Shown: positions 31,863 to 41,487, numbered from the stretch's first letter. The stretch is DNA of 44,101 bases from Massilia sp. BSC265 (GCF_000740675.1 NZ_JPXI01000027.1:1-44101); one strand, 5' to 3'. Numbers and translations are program-made. The notes: generated by a model not told the origin, from the letters alone.

Positions 31863-34502
31863 ATGAATAAGATGATGGCAGGGAAGCAGGTCAGGCGCAC
31901 CGCAATCGCAACGGGCGTCTCGGTGTTTGTGATGGGCATGTCCGCACAGGTGGCAGCGCAGGAACCCGTCGAGCCCCAGACCGTGGTGGTGACCGGCGTG
32001 CGCGCCGCCCTCGAACAGTCGCTGCGCCAGAAGCGCAATGCCGATGCCGTGGTCGAGGTGGTCACCGCTGAGGACATCGGCAAGATGCCGGACAAGAACG
32101 TGGCCGACGCCATCCAGCGCCTGCCGGGCGTGAACACCCAGTCCTCGGCCGGCGGCGAAGGCGGCTTCGGCGAGAACGACCGCGTCAGCCTGCGCGGCAC
32201 CAGCCCGAGCCTGCAGCAGACCCTGTTCAACGGCCACGCGATCAGCACCGGCGACTGGTTCCTGCTGAACCAGATCGGCGGCAACGTCGGCCGCTCCAGC
32301 AGCTTCTCGCTGCTGCCCTCCGAACTGGTGGGCTCGATCGTGGTGCAGAAGAGCCCGACCGCCGACCTGGTCGAGGGCGGCGTCTCCGGCGCCATCAACG
32401 TCATCACCCGCCGCCCGCTCGACTTCCGCAACCCCTTGACGGTGGAAGGCTCGATCCAGGCCAACTACAACGACCTGTCCGACAAGGCCGAGCCGCACCT
32501 GTCGGCCCTGGTGAGCTGGAAGAATCCCGCCAACACCTTCGGCGTGCTGCTGCAGGGCTTCTCCGAAAAAGCCACCGTGCGCCGCGACGGCCAGGAGATC
32601 CTCGGCTATACCCCGATCAGCCCGACCAGCGCGGCCGCCCTCGCCGATCCGTCGCTGGTCGGCGTGGTGCTGCCGACCTTCATCGGCGCCAGCCTGTTCG
32701 AGCAGACCAAGAAGCGCCAGGGCGGCGCCTTCGACATCGAGTTCCGCCCGCAGCGCGGCACCAGCATCGACCTGAACGGCTTCTATTCCAAGCTGGACGC
32801 CCCGCACCTGAACACCAACTGGCTGGCGGCGCCGGCCAACTCGATCAACAGCCTGAACCTGATTCCGCAAAACCCGGTTGTCCGCAATGGCACCCTGGTG
32901 GGCGCCGCCTTCATCCGCAACGCGGGCGAGGTCGACAACATCTACCGCCCGGACGCCGGCGGCGAATCCTGGTATCTCGACCTGAACGGCAAGACCCGCG
33001 TCAGCGAGCGGTTGACCCTCTCCGGCAAGGTCGGCAAGACCCACGGCGTGGGCTGGGACCGCGACGACGTCTTCTACCAGAACAACGTCGACGGCGGCAT
33101 GGTCTATGCCCTGAACGGCCTGGCGCCGGCGTCGGTCAGCTACCCGGGCGGGAACACCACGTCGCCCGGCAGCACTGCCTGGGCCGGCGGCGGCGAGGCG
33201 CAGTCGGTCGACCAGGAAAAATACGCGCAGGTGGACGGCGAATGGCGCCTGCAGCACCCCAGCGTGCAGGCAGTCCGCTTCGGCGCGCGCTGGACCGACC
33301 ACCACCGCACCGCCGAGCACCCGCTCGAAACCCGTCCGGGTCCGAACGGCTTCACGGCGCCCGGTCCGGCATGGAGCGGCCAGATGTACCCGCGCGATTT
33401 CGCCAGCAACCTGGGCGGCAACCTGTCCTCGAATTACTTCAAGTACGACGGCGCCGCGCTCGGCGTGTGGGGCGCCGCCCCGGGCAACCGCCTGCTCGAC
33501 TACACCCTGCGGCACAACTGGATGGACGAATTCCAGGTCGGCGAGAAGACCTTCGCCCTGTATGCGATGGCGGACTTCGGCGGCGACAACTGGAGCGGCA
33601 ACGTCGGCCTGCGCGCCATCGAGACGCGCCAGACCACGGTCGTCAACCTGCCGGGCGGCCCCAACCCGATTACCGGATCCGCCTTCGGCCCCTACACCCC
33701 GACCACCTTCAAGCGTAGCTACCGCGACTACCTGCCGAGCGCCAACCTGAAGTACGAAGTGTCGCCCTCGCTGGTAGTGCGCACGGCGCTGGCCAAGACC
33801 ATCGCCCGTCCGGACTACAGCGCGCTGGGCGGCTCGGTCTCGCTCAACGACGACGCCCTGAGCGGCAGTGGCGGCAACGTCAACCTCGACCCGGTGCGCG
33901 CCACCAACTTCGACGTCGGCGTGGAGTGGTACTACGCGCCCAAGGCGCTCTTGTCGGCCGGCTTCTTCTACATGGACTTCCGCTCCATCGTGGCCCAGGG
34001 CACCTCGACCGGCACGTATTACAACAACAAGCGCGGGACCCAGACGGTGTACCAGATCACCTCGCCCTACAACACCACCGGCAGCAACAAGGGTATCGAA
34101 GTGAGCTGGCAGCAGCCGCTGTGGAACAACTTCGGCACCCTGGTCAACTACACCCATGCCGACGGCAAGCTGGACGACGGCGGCGAGCTGCTCAACTCTT
34201 CAAAAAACACCTGGAACCTCACCGGCTACTTCGAGAACGAGCGCTTCTCGGCGCGCCTGGCCTACAATTACCGGTCGAAGTACAAGGCCGGGGTGGACCG
34301 CGGCGCCAGCCAGCACGTGGACAGCCAGCCTTCGCTGGCGGCCTCGCTCAACGTCAAGCTCACCGAGCAGCTGACCCTGACCTTCGACGCGCTGAACCTG
34401 ACCAACGAGACGATCAAGATGTACGCCGAAAACGAGGACCGCCCGCGTGCGTTCTACTCGAATGGCCGGACCTTCTACATCGGCTTGCGCGGCAAGTTGT
34501 AA
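31863..34502 (+). CDS. TonB-dependent outer-membrane receptor, likely for GlcNAc-type glycans
   Basis: An 879-residue receptor. Signal peptide about 1-33 (ending AQVAAQ), then a TonB box-like QTVVVTG at 39-45, plug domain (about 60-190: 'IGKMPDKNVADAIQRLPGVN', 'RVSLRGTSPSLQQTLFNGHA', 'EGGVSGAINVITRRPLDF') and a 22-strand barrel finishing in 'FYIGLRGKL'. The plug pattern is that of the large carbohydrate-receptor family of Caulobacter/Xanthomonas/Massilia. Because a GH20 hexosaminidase and an AmpG-like carrier follow on the same strand, the ligand is probably a chitin-derived or N-acetylhexosamine oligosaccharide; this is inferred from context. The ribosome site is GGAGAG. Confidence 0.93.
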   Translation: MNKMMAGKQVRRTAIATGVSVFVMGMSAQVAAQEPVEPQTVVVTGVRAALEQSLRQKRNADAVVEVVTAEDIGKMPDKNVADAIQRLPGVNTQSSAGGEGGFGENDRVSLRGTSPSLQQTLFNGHAISTGDWFLLNQIGGNVGRSSSFSLLPSELVGSIVVQKSPTADLVEGGVSGAINVITRRPLDFRNPLTVEGSIQANYNDLSDKAEPHLSALVSWKNPANTFGVLLQGFSEKATVRRDGQEILGYTPISPTSAAALADPSLVGVVLPTFIGASLFEQTKKRQGGAFDIEFRPQRGTSIDLNGFYSKLDAPHLNTNWLAAPANSINSLNLIPQNPVVRNGTLVGAAFIRNAGEVDNIYRPDAGGESWYLDLNGKTRVSERLTLSGKVGKTHGVGWDRDDVFYQNNVDGGMVYALNGLAPASVSYPGGNTTSPGSTAWAGGGEAQSVDQEKYAQVDGEWRLQHPSVQAVRFGARWTDHHRTAEHPLETRPGPNGFTAPGPAWSGQMYPRDFASNLGGNLSSNYFKYDGAALGVWGAAPGNRLLDYTLRHNWMDEFQVGEKTFALYAMADFGGDNWSGNVGLRAIETRQTTVVNLPGGPNPITGSAFGPYTPTTFKRSYRDYLPSANLKYEVSPSLVVRTALAKTIARPDYSALGGSVSLNDDALSGSGGNVNLDPVRATNFDVGVEWYYAPKALLSAGFFYMDFRSIVAQGTSTGTYYNNKRGTQTVYQITSPYNTTGSNKGIEVSWQQPLWNNFGTLVNYTHADGKLDDGGELLNSSKNTWNLTGYFENERFSARLAYNYRSKYKAGVDRGASQHVDSQPSLAASLNVKLTEQLTLTFDALNLTNETIKMYAENEDRPRAFYSNGRTFYIGLRGKL

Positions 34503-34556
34503 GCTTCACCCAAGGGGAGGGCGGTGCCCGTCCTTCCCCAGCAGCGGAACACATAC

Positions 34557-37022
34557 ATGATCCCGAACACGGACCGCAGGCCAGGCGGACCGGCGATCGC
34601 CATCGCCTGGGAATGCCTGAGCAACTACACGCGCGACGACGCGTTCAGCGCACGCCTCACGCTGCGCAACGATTCGCTTGAGGCCATCGCGCCCGGCTGG
34701 GCGCTGTGCTTCAACACTTGCCGCAAGGTCATCGCCTCCAGCGTCAGTCCCGGCTATGCAGTCGAACACGTCAACGGCGATCTGTTCCGCCTGACCATGC
34801 CGGGCGCAAGCGCCTGGCTGCCGGGCGAGACGCATACGGTGGAGTACGAGGCTTTGCACTGGGCGATCAGCATCACCGACGCGCCGCTCGGCTTCTACCT
34901 GCTGCCGGCCGAAGGCGGCGCCCCTTGCGATCTGGGCGACCCGGAGATCGCTCCTTTCGCGCGTCCCGAGCAGCGCCACCGCATGCGCGGCGACCTGCTG
35001 CCGACCGCCGACGCGGCCTGGCGCTTCGAGCAGAACGCGTCGCTCCACCTGCTGCCGGACAGCCAGGTGGGCCGCATCACCCCACGCCCGCAGTCCGCCC
35101 GTTTCGATGGCCGCAGCTGCCTGCTGTCGCGCCACGCGCCGCTCAGCTACGAGCCGGCCTTGTGGAACGAGGCGTCGCTGCTGGCCTCCATGCTGGCCGG
35201 TTTGCCCGGCACGGCGTCCGACGGCTCCGCCGCAGTCAGGCTCGAGATCGGCGAGGTCGAAGGCATGACGGGCATGGAGGCTTACCTGCTCGATATCGCG
35301 CCCGGCCGGGTACGCATCCGCGGCGCCAGCCCGCACGGCGTCTTCAACGGCATCCAGAGCCTGGCCCAGCTGCTGTCGCCGCAGGGCGAGCTGCCGGCCG
35401 GCCGGGTCGTGGATGCGCCGCGCTTCGCCTACCGCGGCATGATGCTCGACGTCGCCCGTCACTTCGCCGGCGTCGGCACGGTCCTGCGCCTGCTCGACTG
35501 CATGGCCAGCTACAAGCTGAACCGCTTTCACTTCCACCTGACCGACGACGAAGGCTGGCGCCTCGCGATCGGCGCGCTGCCGGAGCTGACCGCGGTCGGG
35601 GCGCGTCGCGGGGTGTCCCTCGACGGCAGCCCGTGCCTGCCGCCTTCCTTCGGTTCGGGCGCGGACATCGATGCTTCCGCCGGCAGCGGCTTTTATACGG
35701 CCTCGGAGTTCATCACCATCCTGCGCCACGCCCATGCGCGCCACATCGAGGTCATCCCGGAATTCAACATGCCGGGGCATGCGCGCGCCGCCGTGACCGC
35801 GATGCGCGCACGCTACCTACGCCTGCTGGCAGCCGGCGACAGGGAAGGGGCCGAAGCCTACCTGCTGAGCGACCCGGACGACACGTCGAGCTACGAATCG
35901 GTGCAGCTGTGGCACGACAACGTGATCTGCATCGCGCTGTCCTCGGTAGACCGTTTCATCGACACCGTGGTGGGCGAAGTCTGCATGCTGTACCGCGAAG
36001 CGGGCGTGCCGCTGCGCGTGATCCACACCGGCGGCGACGAAGTGCCCCCGGGGGCCTGGCTCGGCTCCCCGCGCTGCCGCGCCCTGATGGCAGAACGCGG
36101 ATGGAGCAGCGTGCAGCAGCTGCACGACGACTTCCTGGAACGCTGCCGGGCGATCCTGGCGCGCCATGGGGTGGAATTCGCCGGTTGGGACGAGACCGCC
36201 CTGGTCCGCGAAGGCGAGCGCCTGCTGCCGAACCCGCGCTTTGCCGGACCCGACTTCCACGTCTACGTCTGGAACAATGCCTGGGGCTCGGGGCAGGAAG
36301 ACTGCGCCTTCCGCCTGGCCAATGCCGGTTACGACGTGGTGCTGTCGAACGCCGCCAACCTGTACTTCGACCTGGCCTATGCCAAGCACCCGCAGGAACC
36401 GGGCTATTACTGGGCCGGCTTCGTGGGTGCCCGCAATGCCTTCGGCTTCTGTCCGCTGGACGTGGGAGCGATCCCCTCCGTCGATCCGATGGGGCGTACG
36501 CTGGAGGGTGGCACGCTGCAGGCCCTCGACGGCGCGGGGAGGAACCGCATCGCCGGCCTGCAGGGCCAGCTGTGGGGCGAGAACGCGCGCTCGCGGGCGC
36601 GCCTCGAGTACCTGGCGCTGCCGCGCCTGATCGCCCTGAGCGAGCGGGCCTGGGCGCCGGACCCCGGCTGGCAGGACATCCCCGACCCGCAGCAGCGCGC
36701 CGGCGCGGCGCTGCGCGACTGGAACGAGTTCGCCAACCGCCTCGGCCGGCGCGAACTGCCACGCCTCGACCGCGCGCCCCGCCCCTGGGACTACCGCCTG
36801 CCGCCGCCCGGCGCGGTGCTGCGCGAGGGCTGGCTGCATGTGAATGTCGCCCTGCCTGGCCTGGCCGTGCATTACACTCTGGATGGGCTGGAACCCTCGG
36901 TGCACAGCCCGCGCTACGATGCGCCCGTGCCGGTAGACGGAGTACGCGAAGCAAAGCTCGCCAGCCTCGATACCCGCGGCCGTGCCAGCCGCATTGTGAC
37001 CCTGAACGTGGAACAGCCATGA
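34557..37022 (+). CDS. GH20 beta-N-acetylhexosaminidase, no signal peptide
   Basis: An 821-residue glycoside hydrolase that releases terminal GlcNAc/GalNAc. Domains in order: CHB_HEX-like N-terminal carbohydrate-binding beta domain (about 10-150), GH20b (about 165-300), the catalytic barrel (about 300-690) with 'LTDDEGWRL', 'VIPEFNMPGHARAAV' and the catalytic pair Asp494-Glu495 in 'HTGGDEVPPG', and a C-terminal Fn3-like domain ('HYTLDGLEPSVHSPRYDAPV'). There is no signal peptide in either possible start (ATG 34557 or GTG 34524, the latter crowded against AGGGGAGGG), so it probably acts in the cytoplasm. It lies 54 bases after the receptor and overlaps the MFS gene by four bases (ATGA), an operon. 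Confidence 0.93.
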   Translation: MIPNTDRRPGGPAIAIAWECLSNYTRDDAFSARLTLRNDSLEAIAPGWALCFNTCRKVIASSVSPGYAVEHVNGDLFRLTMPGASAWLPGETHTVEYEALHWAISITDAPLGFYLLPAEGGAPCDLGDPEIAPFARPEQRHRMRGDLLPTADAAWRFEQNASLHLLPDSQVGRITPRPQSARFDGRSCLLSRHAPLSYEPALWNEASLLASMLAGLPGTASDGSAAVRLEIGEVEGMTGMEAYLLDIAPGRVRIRGASPHGVFNGIQSLAQLLSPQGELPAGRVVDAPRFAYRGMMLDVARHFAGVGTVLRLLDCMASYKLNRFHFHLTDDEGWRLAIGALPELTAVGARRGVSLDGSPCLPPSFGSGADIDASAGSGFYTASEFITILRHAHARHIEVIPEFNMPGHARAAVTAMRARYLRLLAAGDREGAEAYLLSDPDDTSSYESVQLWHDNVICIALSSVDRFIDTVVGEVCMLYREAGVPLRVIHTGGDEVPPGAWLGSPRCRALMAERGWSSVQQLHDDFLERCRAILARHGVEFAGWDETALVREGERLLPNPRFAGPDFHVYVWNNAWGSGQEDCAFRLANAGYDVVLSNAANLYFDLAYAKHPQEPGYYWAGFVGARNAFGFCPLDVGAIPSVDPMGRTLEGGTLQALDGAGRNRIAGLQGQLWGENARSRARLEYLALPRLIALSERAWAPDPGWQDIPDPQQRAGAALRDWNEFANRLGRRELPRLDRAPRPWDYRLPPPGAVLREGWLHVNVALPGLAVHYTLDGLEPSVHSPRYDAPVPVDGVREAKLASLDTRGRASRIVTLNVEQP

Positions 37023-38314
37023 CAGCGATGAACGACCTCATCAAGGCCGCCCCTGGCGCCGCAACCCGCCATCCTCTGGCCTGGGTGCCGACCCTGTACC
37101 TGGCGCAGGGTCTGCCGTTCTACGCGGTGGCACTGGTGGCGGGCCTGATGTACAAATCGATGGGCGTGCCCAACGAGCAGATCGCCCGCTGGACCGGCCT
37201 GCTCGGCCTGGCCTGGGTATTCAAGGCCTTGTGGAGCCCCTTCCTGGAACTGGCCCGCAGCAAGCGCGGCGTGGTCGTGTGCTTCCAGCTGGCGGGCGGC
37301 TTGGCCATGGCCGCGATGGCCCTGGCCCTGCAGCTGCCGGGCTGGTTCACGGCATCGCTCGTGCTGTTCGCGATCGTGGCACTGGCATCGAGCACCCACG
37401 ACATCTGCGCCGACGGCATCTATATCTCCAGCCTGAGCGAGCGCCAGCAGGCTGCCTACGCCGGCTGGCAGGGCGCCTTCTTCAACGCCGCCAAGTTCCT
37501 GTCGATGGGCGGCCTGGTGATGCTGGCCGGTTTCCTCGAGGACCGCATGGGGCCGGGGCCGGCCTGGGCCACGGTGTTTGGCCTGCTCGGCGCACTGATG
37601 GCGGGCCTCGGCCTGTACCACCTGTGGGCGCTGCCCGAGACGCCGGCAAGCGCGCGGCCGCAGGGCGGGGCGTGCGGCGTGGCTGCCACACTGATCGACG
37701 TGATCCGCGCCTTTTTCGCCAAGCCCGGCATCTGGATGGCGATCCTGTTCATCATCCTGTTCCGCGCAGGGGAAGGACAGATCCAGACCATCGGACCGCT
37801 GTTCCTGCGCGACGCACGCGCAGTCGGCGGCCTGGGCTTGAGCACGGCGCAGGTGGGAGCCGTGTACGGGACGGCCGGCACCATCGCCTTCCTGGCGGGC
37901 AGCATCGCCGGCGGTTACTTCACCGCCGCCCTCGGGCTCAAACGCGCCATGCCTTTCCTGATTGTCGCCATGAACCTGCCGAACGCCGTGTTCTGGGGCC
38001 TGGGCGTGGCGCAGCCCGAATCGCTCGGCGTCATTGCGGCCGGCCTGGGTGTTGAAATGTTCGGCTATGGCTTCGGCTTCGTGGGCGTGATCCTGTTCAT
38101 CATGCAGGTGGTCGCCAGCGGCCCCTACCAGACCGCGCACTATGCCCTCGGCACCGGCTTCATGCAGCTCGGCTTCGTGCTGTTCAAGATGATCAGCGGC
38201 GACATCCAGGCGGCGCTGGGCTACCAGGCTTTCTTCCTGTGGGTGCTGGTGGCGGCGCTGCCGGTGCTGGTGCTGAGCCGCTTCGTCTGGCGGGAAAGCG
38301 CTAGCGCTTCTTGA
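37019..38314 (+). CDS. MFS carrier of the AmpG-like family, probable sugar importer
   Basis: A 431-residue inner-membrane protein with about 12 hydrophobic helices. The start 'PLAWVPTLYLAQGLPFYAVA' and 'MGVPNEQIARWTGLLGLAWVFK' are typical of the AmpG/acetyl-CoA transporter branch, which in other bacteria carries GlcNAc-anhydroMurNAc. Here it follows a TonB receptor and a GH20 enzyme, so it likely brings intact hexosamine oligosaccharides into the cytoplasm for cleavage. The ATG overlaps the GH20 TGA. The frame is also open far upstream inside the GH20 gene, but that part is a shadow. Its last 14 bases overlap the stop of the convergent AraC gene. Confidence 0.92.
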   Translation: MTAMNDLIKAAPGAATRHPLAWVPTLYLAQGLPFYAVALVAGLMYKSMGVPNEQIARWTGLLGLAWVFKALWSPFLELARSKRGVVVCFQLAGGLAMAAMALALQLPGWFTASLVLFAIVALASSTHDICADGIYISSLSERQQAAYAGWQGAFFNAAKFLSMGGLVMLAGFLEDRMGPGPAWATVFGLLGALMAGLGLYHLWALPETPASARPQGGACGVAATLIDVIRAFFAKPGIWMAILFIILFRAGEGQIQTIGPLFLRDARAVGGLGLSTAQVGAVYGTAGTIAFLAGSIAGGYFTAALGLKRAMPFLIVAMNLPNAVFWGLGVAQPESLGVIAAGLGVEMFGYGFGFVGVILFIMQVVASGPYQTAHYALGTGFMQLGFVLFKMISGDIQAALGYQAFFLWVLVAALPVLVLSRFVWRESASAS

Positions 38315-39215
38315 TCGGCAGCGCCAGCAGGCCGCGCCACTTGCTGTCGCAATCGCGGGCGACCTGCTGGATGTGCGGACGCGTGCTGTCGAAGCGCCAC
38401 ACCGACTGCTTGTCGAGCCAGTCCTCGTACATCGAGCGAAAGCGCGGCCACTCGTGGCGGAAATCCAGGCAGGCATAGGTGCCTGCCGGCAGCACGCGCA
38501 TGCCCAGGGCCTGGTCGGAGGCGGCGCCGGTGTGGCCGAAGTCGTAGCAGTACTCGCTCTCGCCGGTGAAGCCGGGATCCTCGTCAAAGACGCCGTACCA
38601 GGGTGCGCCGTGGGCGATGCCGTCCAGGCGTTCGCGTTCGCAGATGAAGGTATTGCAGGCGATCGAGAGCGCGGCGCCGGACTGGCCGAAGAAGCGCTGG
38701 TAGCGCAAGCTCACGGCCGGCAGGCTGCGCACTTCGATGCGGGCGGCGATGCTGCCCGGTTCGGGCGGGCTGTAGGGAGCCAGGATCACGTCCAGGTTGG
38801 ACGGCTCGGCGACAAAGAAGCTGACGTCGCTCTCGCGCCCGACCTGCTGGTCCATGTAGGCGCGCCAGCCGCCTTCCCGCCAGGCCTTGGCCGACATCGA
38901 GAATTGCTGCTTGAAGGCCTTGGCGAAGGCGGCGTTCGAGGGGAAGCCGCAATCCTGGGCGATGCGCACGATCGGCACGTCGGGTTCGTGGCGCAACTGG
39001 TGGGCGGCGCGGCGCAGGCGCCGCTTGCGCTGGTATTCCACGGCCGAAAAGCCGGTCAGTTCGCGGAAGATGCGGTCGAAGTGATAGCTGGAATAGCTGG
39101 CCGACGCCGCCAGGCCGTCGAGGGCGAGCGGTTCGCCGACCGAGTCGAGCATCAGGTCCATGACTTCATACAGGCGCGAGATGCGGGACGTGCGCGATGC
39201 TTCCTTAGCGGTCAT
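38301..39215 (-). CDS. AraC-family regulator with GyrI-like effector domain
   Basis: A 304-residue regulator. The N-terminal part (about 15-115) has the two AraC helix-turn-helix units ('LALDGLAASASYSSYHFDRI' and 'VPIVRIAQDCGFPSNAAFAK'). The C-terminal part (about 140-300) has the GyrI/SOUL-like pattern ('VRSLPAVSLRYQRFFGQSG', 'LGMRVLPAGTYACLDFRHEW'), which binds small molecules in Rob/SoxS-type relatives. It ends tail to tail with the MFS gene, overlapping it by 14 bases, and might control the glycan locus, though its target is unknown. The ribosome site is poor; the ATG at 39215 is the first in frame that fits the domain start. Confidence 0.9.
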   Translation of the reverse strand: MTAKEASRTSRISRLYEVMDLMLDSVGEPLALDGLAASASYSSYHFDRIFRELTGFSAVEYQRKRRLRRAAHQLRHEPDVPIVRIAQDCGFPSNAAFAKAFKQQFSMSAKAWREGGWRAYMDQQVGRESDVSFFVAEPSNLDVILAPYSPPEPGSIAARIEVRSLPAVSLRYQRFFGQSGAALSIACNTFICERERLDGIAHGAPWYGVFDEDPGFTGESEYCYDFGHTGAASDQALGMRVLPAGTYACLDFRHEWPRFRSMYEDWLDKQSVWRFDSTRPHIQQVARDCDSKWRGLLALPIKKR

Positions 39216-39484
39216 GATGCAGGGAGCAGCGGCGGAAGGAAACGACAGGACATCGCGTGACGAGCTTGCTGTTATTACAGCGATTATGCGGCCAAACCTG
39301 ATGTCGTGGCGAAATATGTGCTGTCCGCGCAACGCACTGCACGACTCGGCAATACCTGCCTGGCGCATAGGCATGGGATGTGCGTGCGAGCTGGTCTTCC
39401 TTTGCCTGCGCGGTTTGCTATGCTAGCGGCTTCGCCGGGCGGCGCCGTGCCGCCCGGCCCATGCAAGTACGAAGGAGCAGAACG

Positions 39485-40030
39485 ATGGTCTCGCTGCAGG
39501 AGCAGTTGCTGAAAGCCGGCCTGGTGGACAAGAAGAAGGTCCAGAAGGTCAACCAGGACAAGAGCAAGCAGAAAAAGATCGAACGCCGCACCGGTGCCGA
39601 GTCGGTCAACGAAGCGCGCGAGGCTGCGCTGGAAATGCAGCGCAAGAATGCCGAGCGGGCGCGCGAATTGAATGCCCAGCGCGACGCTGCCGCCGCCGAA
39701 AAGGCAGTGAAGGCCCAGATCGCCCAGTTGGTGGAGCAGAACCGCCAGCCGCGGGCCAAGAGCGGAAAGGGCGACATCGCCTACAACTTCACGCACGGTA
39801 CCAAGATCGAGCGCATCTACGTGTCCGAACAGGTGCAGCAGCACCTGGTCGCGGGCCGGCTGGTGATTGTGTTCCTGAAAGGGAATTATGAGCTGGTGCC
39901 GAAGGTGATCGGTGAGAAGATCGCCGAGCGCGACCCGGCCAGCGTCATCCAGGTCAAGCAGTCCACGCTTGACGCCGATGCGGACGATCCCTACGCCGAC
40001 TTCAAGATTCCGGACGACTTCACCTGGTAA
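39485..40030 (+). CDS. DUF2058 protein (YaiL family)
   Basis: A 181-residue cytoplasmic protein. It starts 'MVSLQEQLLKAGLVDKKKVQ' followed by a lysine-rich coiled helix (about 20-90) and a folded C-terminal domain ('YNFTHGTKIERIYVSEQVQQ', 'LVIVFLKGNYELVPKVIGEK'), ending 'DDPYADFKIPDDFTW', which is the hallmark end of DUF2058. The basic N-terminal part suggests nucleic-acid contact; E. coli YaiL is described as a nucleoprotein/polynucleotide-associated protein. The ATG at 39485 follows GAAGGAG. It stands alone, divergent from the AraC gene across a 269-base gap where I see no other gene. Confidence 0.92.
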   Translation: MVSLQEQLLKAGLVDKKKVQKVNQDKSKQKKIERRTGAESVNEAREAALEMQRKNAERARELNAQRDAAAAEKAVKAQIAQLVEQNRQPRAKSGKGDIAYNFTHGTKIERIYVSEQVQQHLVAGRLVIVFLKGNYELVPKVIGEKIAERDPASVIQVKQSTLDADADDPYADFKIPDDFTW

Positions 40031-40161
40031 GCAGATCCTGCCCTGCGGCCAGTGCCTGAAACGATACTGAACAGCTATATTTGACGATTCTGAGTTACAC
40101 TCACAATGTCTCGCAAATGTCGCGGGAATGTCTTGGATGAACTGGTTCAGGGGCGGGTCAA

Positions 40162-41136
40162 ATGAACGACAGAATGGATCAAGAGCGGGGCGAAAGCCGC
40201 GAAGTCACCTACCGTAGCGGCGTCGCCGCACGGCTGGCGGGTTTGCCGGTGGAGACGCTGCGCGTCTGGGAACGACGTTATGCCTTGTCGGAAACCCAGC
40301 GCTCGGCCCACGGCCAGCGCCTCTACACGGCCGAGCAGGTGCGGCGCCTCGGCCTGCTGAAGCAGCTGGTTGACCTGGGACACCCGATCGGTGTGCTGAC
40401 CGGGTTACCGGTCGAGCGGCTGGAAGAGATGATCGCGCCGAACGCGGCGCGTGCCGCCGATGTCAGCGGACCGATGCGCGTGCTGGTGGTCGGCGACAGC
40501 CTGGTGCGCCGCATCGCCGCCAGCGGCCGCGACGGACGCGCGCTGCAGGTCCAGCGCCACTGCGCCCGGCTGGACCAGGTGGCTTCGCTGGCGGACGGCA
40601 CGGCGCTGGACGTGCTGTTGATCGAAGCCTCGGAACTCGACGAAGCCGCCGTGGCCCAGGTGGTGGCGGCGCGCGACATGACGCGTCCCGCCACGACCGT
40701 GGTGCTGTACCGCTTCTGCGGCAGCGCCACCATCCGCGCGCTGCGTGCCCAGGGCTGCCTGGTGGCGCGCGTGCCGGCCGAGATCGGCGAACTGGTACTG
40801 CTGTGCCGTTCGGCCCTGGCGGGGCAGGGCCTGCCCGCGCCCGAACCGGCCGCGGAGCCGGTGGCCCCGCGCCGCTTCGACGAGCAGGCGCTGGCCGCCA
40901 TCACGGCCGCCGGCAACCGCCTGTCCTGCGAATGCCCGCGCCACCTGTCGGACATCCTGATGATGGTCGGCAGCTTCGAGCGCTACAGCGCGCAGTGCGC
41001 CTCGCGCAACCAGGAAGATGCACGCCTGCACCGCGAGCTCGAGCTCGCCTCGGGCCGTGCCCGCATGGTGCTGGAAGCGGCGATGGAAAGGCTGGCGCTG
41101 GCGGAAGGCCTGCCCTTGCCGGGCAAGCCCGCCTGA
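40162..41136 (+). CDS. MerR-family regulator with receiver-like C-terminal region
   Basis: A 324-residue regulator. The N-terminal winged helix is 'YRSGVAARLAGLPVETLRVW' with 'ERRYALSETQRSAHGQRLYT' and the second helix pair 'AEQVRRLGLLKQLVDLGHPI'. Residues about 105-225 look like a degenerate receiver fold ('MRVLVVGDSLVRRIA', 'ALDVLLIEASELDE', 'RPATTVVLYRFCG'), and the tail (235-324) is helical. The usual B12-binding DxHxxG motif of CarH/LitR relatives is absent. Effector unknown. A possible promoter TTGACG (40081) with a weak -10 lies upstream. Probably a stand-alone gene. Confidence 0.9.
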   Translation: MNDRMDQERGESREVTYRSGVAARLAGLPVETLRVWERRYALSETQRSAHGQRLYTAEQVRRLGLLKQLVDLGHPIGVLTGLPVERLEEMIAPNAARAADVSGPMRVLVVGDSLVRRIAASGRDGRALQVQRHCARLDQVASLADGTALDVLLIEASELDEAAVAQVVAARDMTRPATTVVLYRFCGSATIRALRAQGCLVARVPAEIGELVLLCRSALAGQGLPAPEPAAEPVAPRRFDEQALAAITAAGNRLSCECPRHLSDILMMVGSFERYSAQCASRNQEDARLHRELELASGRARMVLEAAMERLALAEGLPLPGKPA

Positions 41137-41277
41137 GCCAACCTATCTGGAACGGTCGTCGCGGTAAGGTGTGGAGGAGGGCAGTGATCCGTGTTCCAAT
41201 ACGGATCCCGGTTCAAGCCTATCCCGGCGCGGTACAGTGTCGGGACAAGCCTGGCCTTTTCTCCGAAGGAGCCCAGC

Positions 41278-41487
41278 ATGGCAGACACTTTCAAAGCCGG
41301 CGACAAGGTGCAATGGCAATCGTCGCAAGGTACGGTGCACGGCACGGTCAAGAAAAAACTGACGTCCCCCACCGAGATCGAGGGACACCACGTCGCCGCC
41401 TCGCGCGACCATCCCGAATACCTGGTCGTCAGTGACAAGACCGGCGCCGAAGCGGCGCACAAGGCGGACGCGCTCAAGAAGGCGTGA
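41278..41487 (+). CDS. DUF2945 small TUDOR-like protein
   Basis: A 69-residue protein: 'FKAGDKVQWQSSQGTVHGTV', 'KKKLTSPTEIEGHHVAASRD', 'HPEYLVVSDKTGAEAAHKAD', ALKKA. This is the DUF2945/HVA1-type TUDOR-like family, short beta-barrel proteins of unknown role, widespread in soil bacteria. The ATG at 41278 follows GAAGGAG. A GC hairpin (41491-41505, CCGGGC/GCCCGG) follows the stop without a T-run. It is a stand-alone small gene. Confidence 0.9.
   Translation: MADTFKAGDKVQWQSSQGTVHGTVKKKLTSPTEIEGHHVAASRDHPEYLVVSDKTGAEAAHKADALKKA

Noticed and set aside
34706..37018. Upstream extension of the MFS frame inside the GH20 gene
   Set aside because: The extra 770 residues are an Arg/Pro-rich shadow; the natural MFS start is the ATG at 37019 overlapping the GH20 stop.
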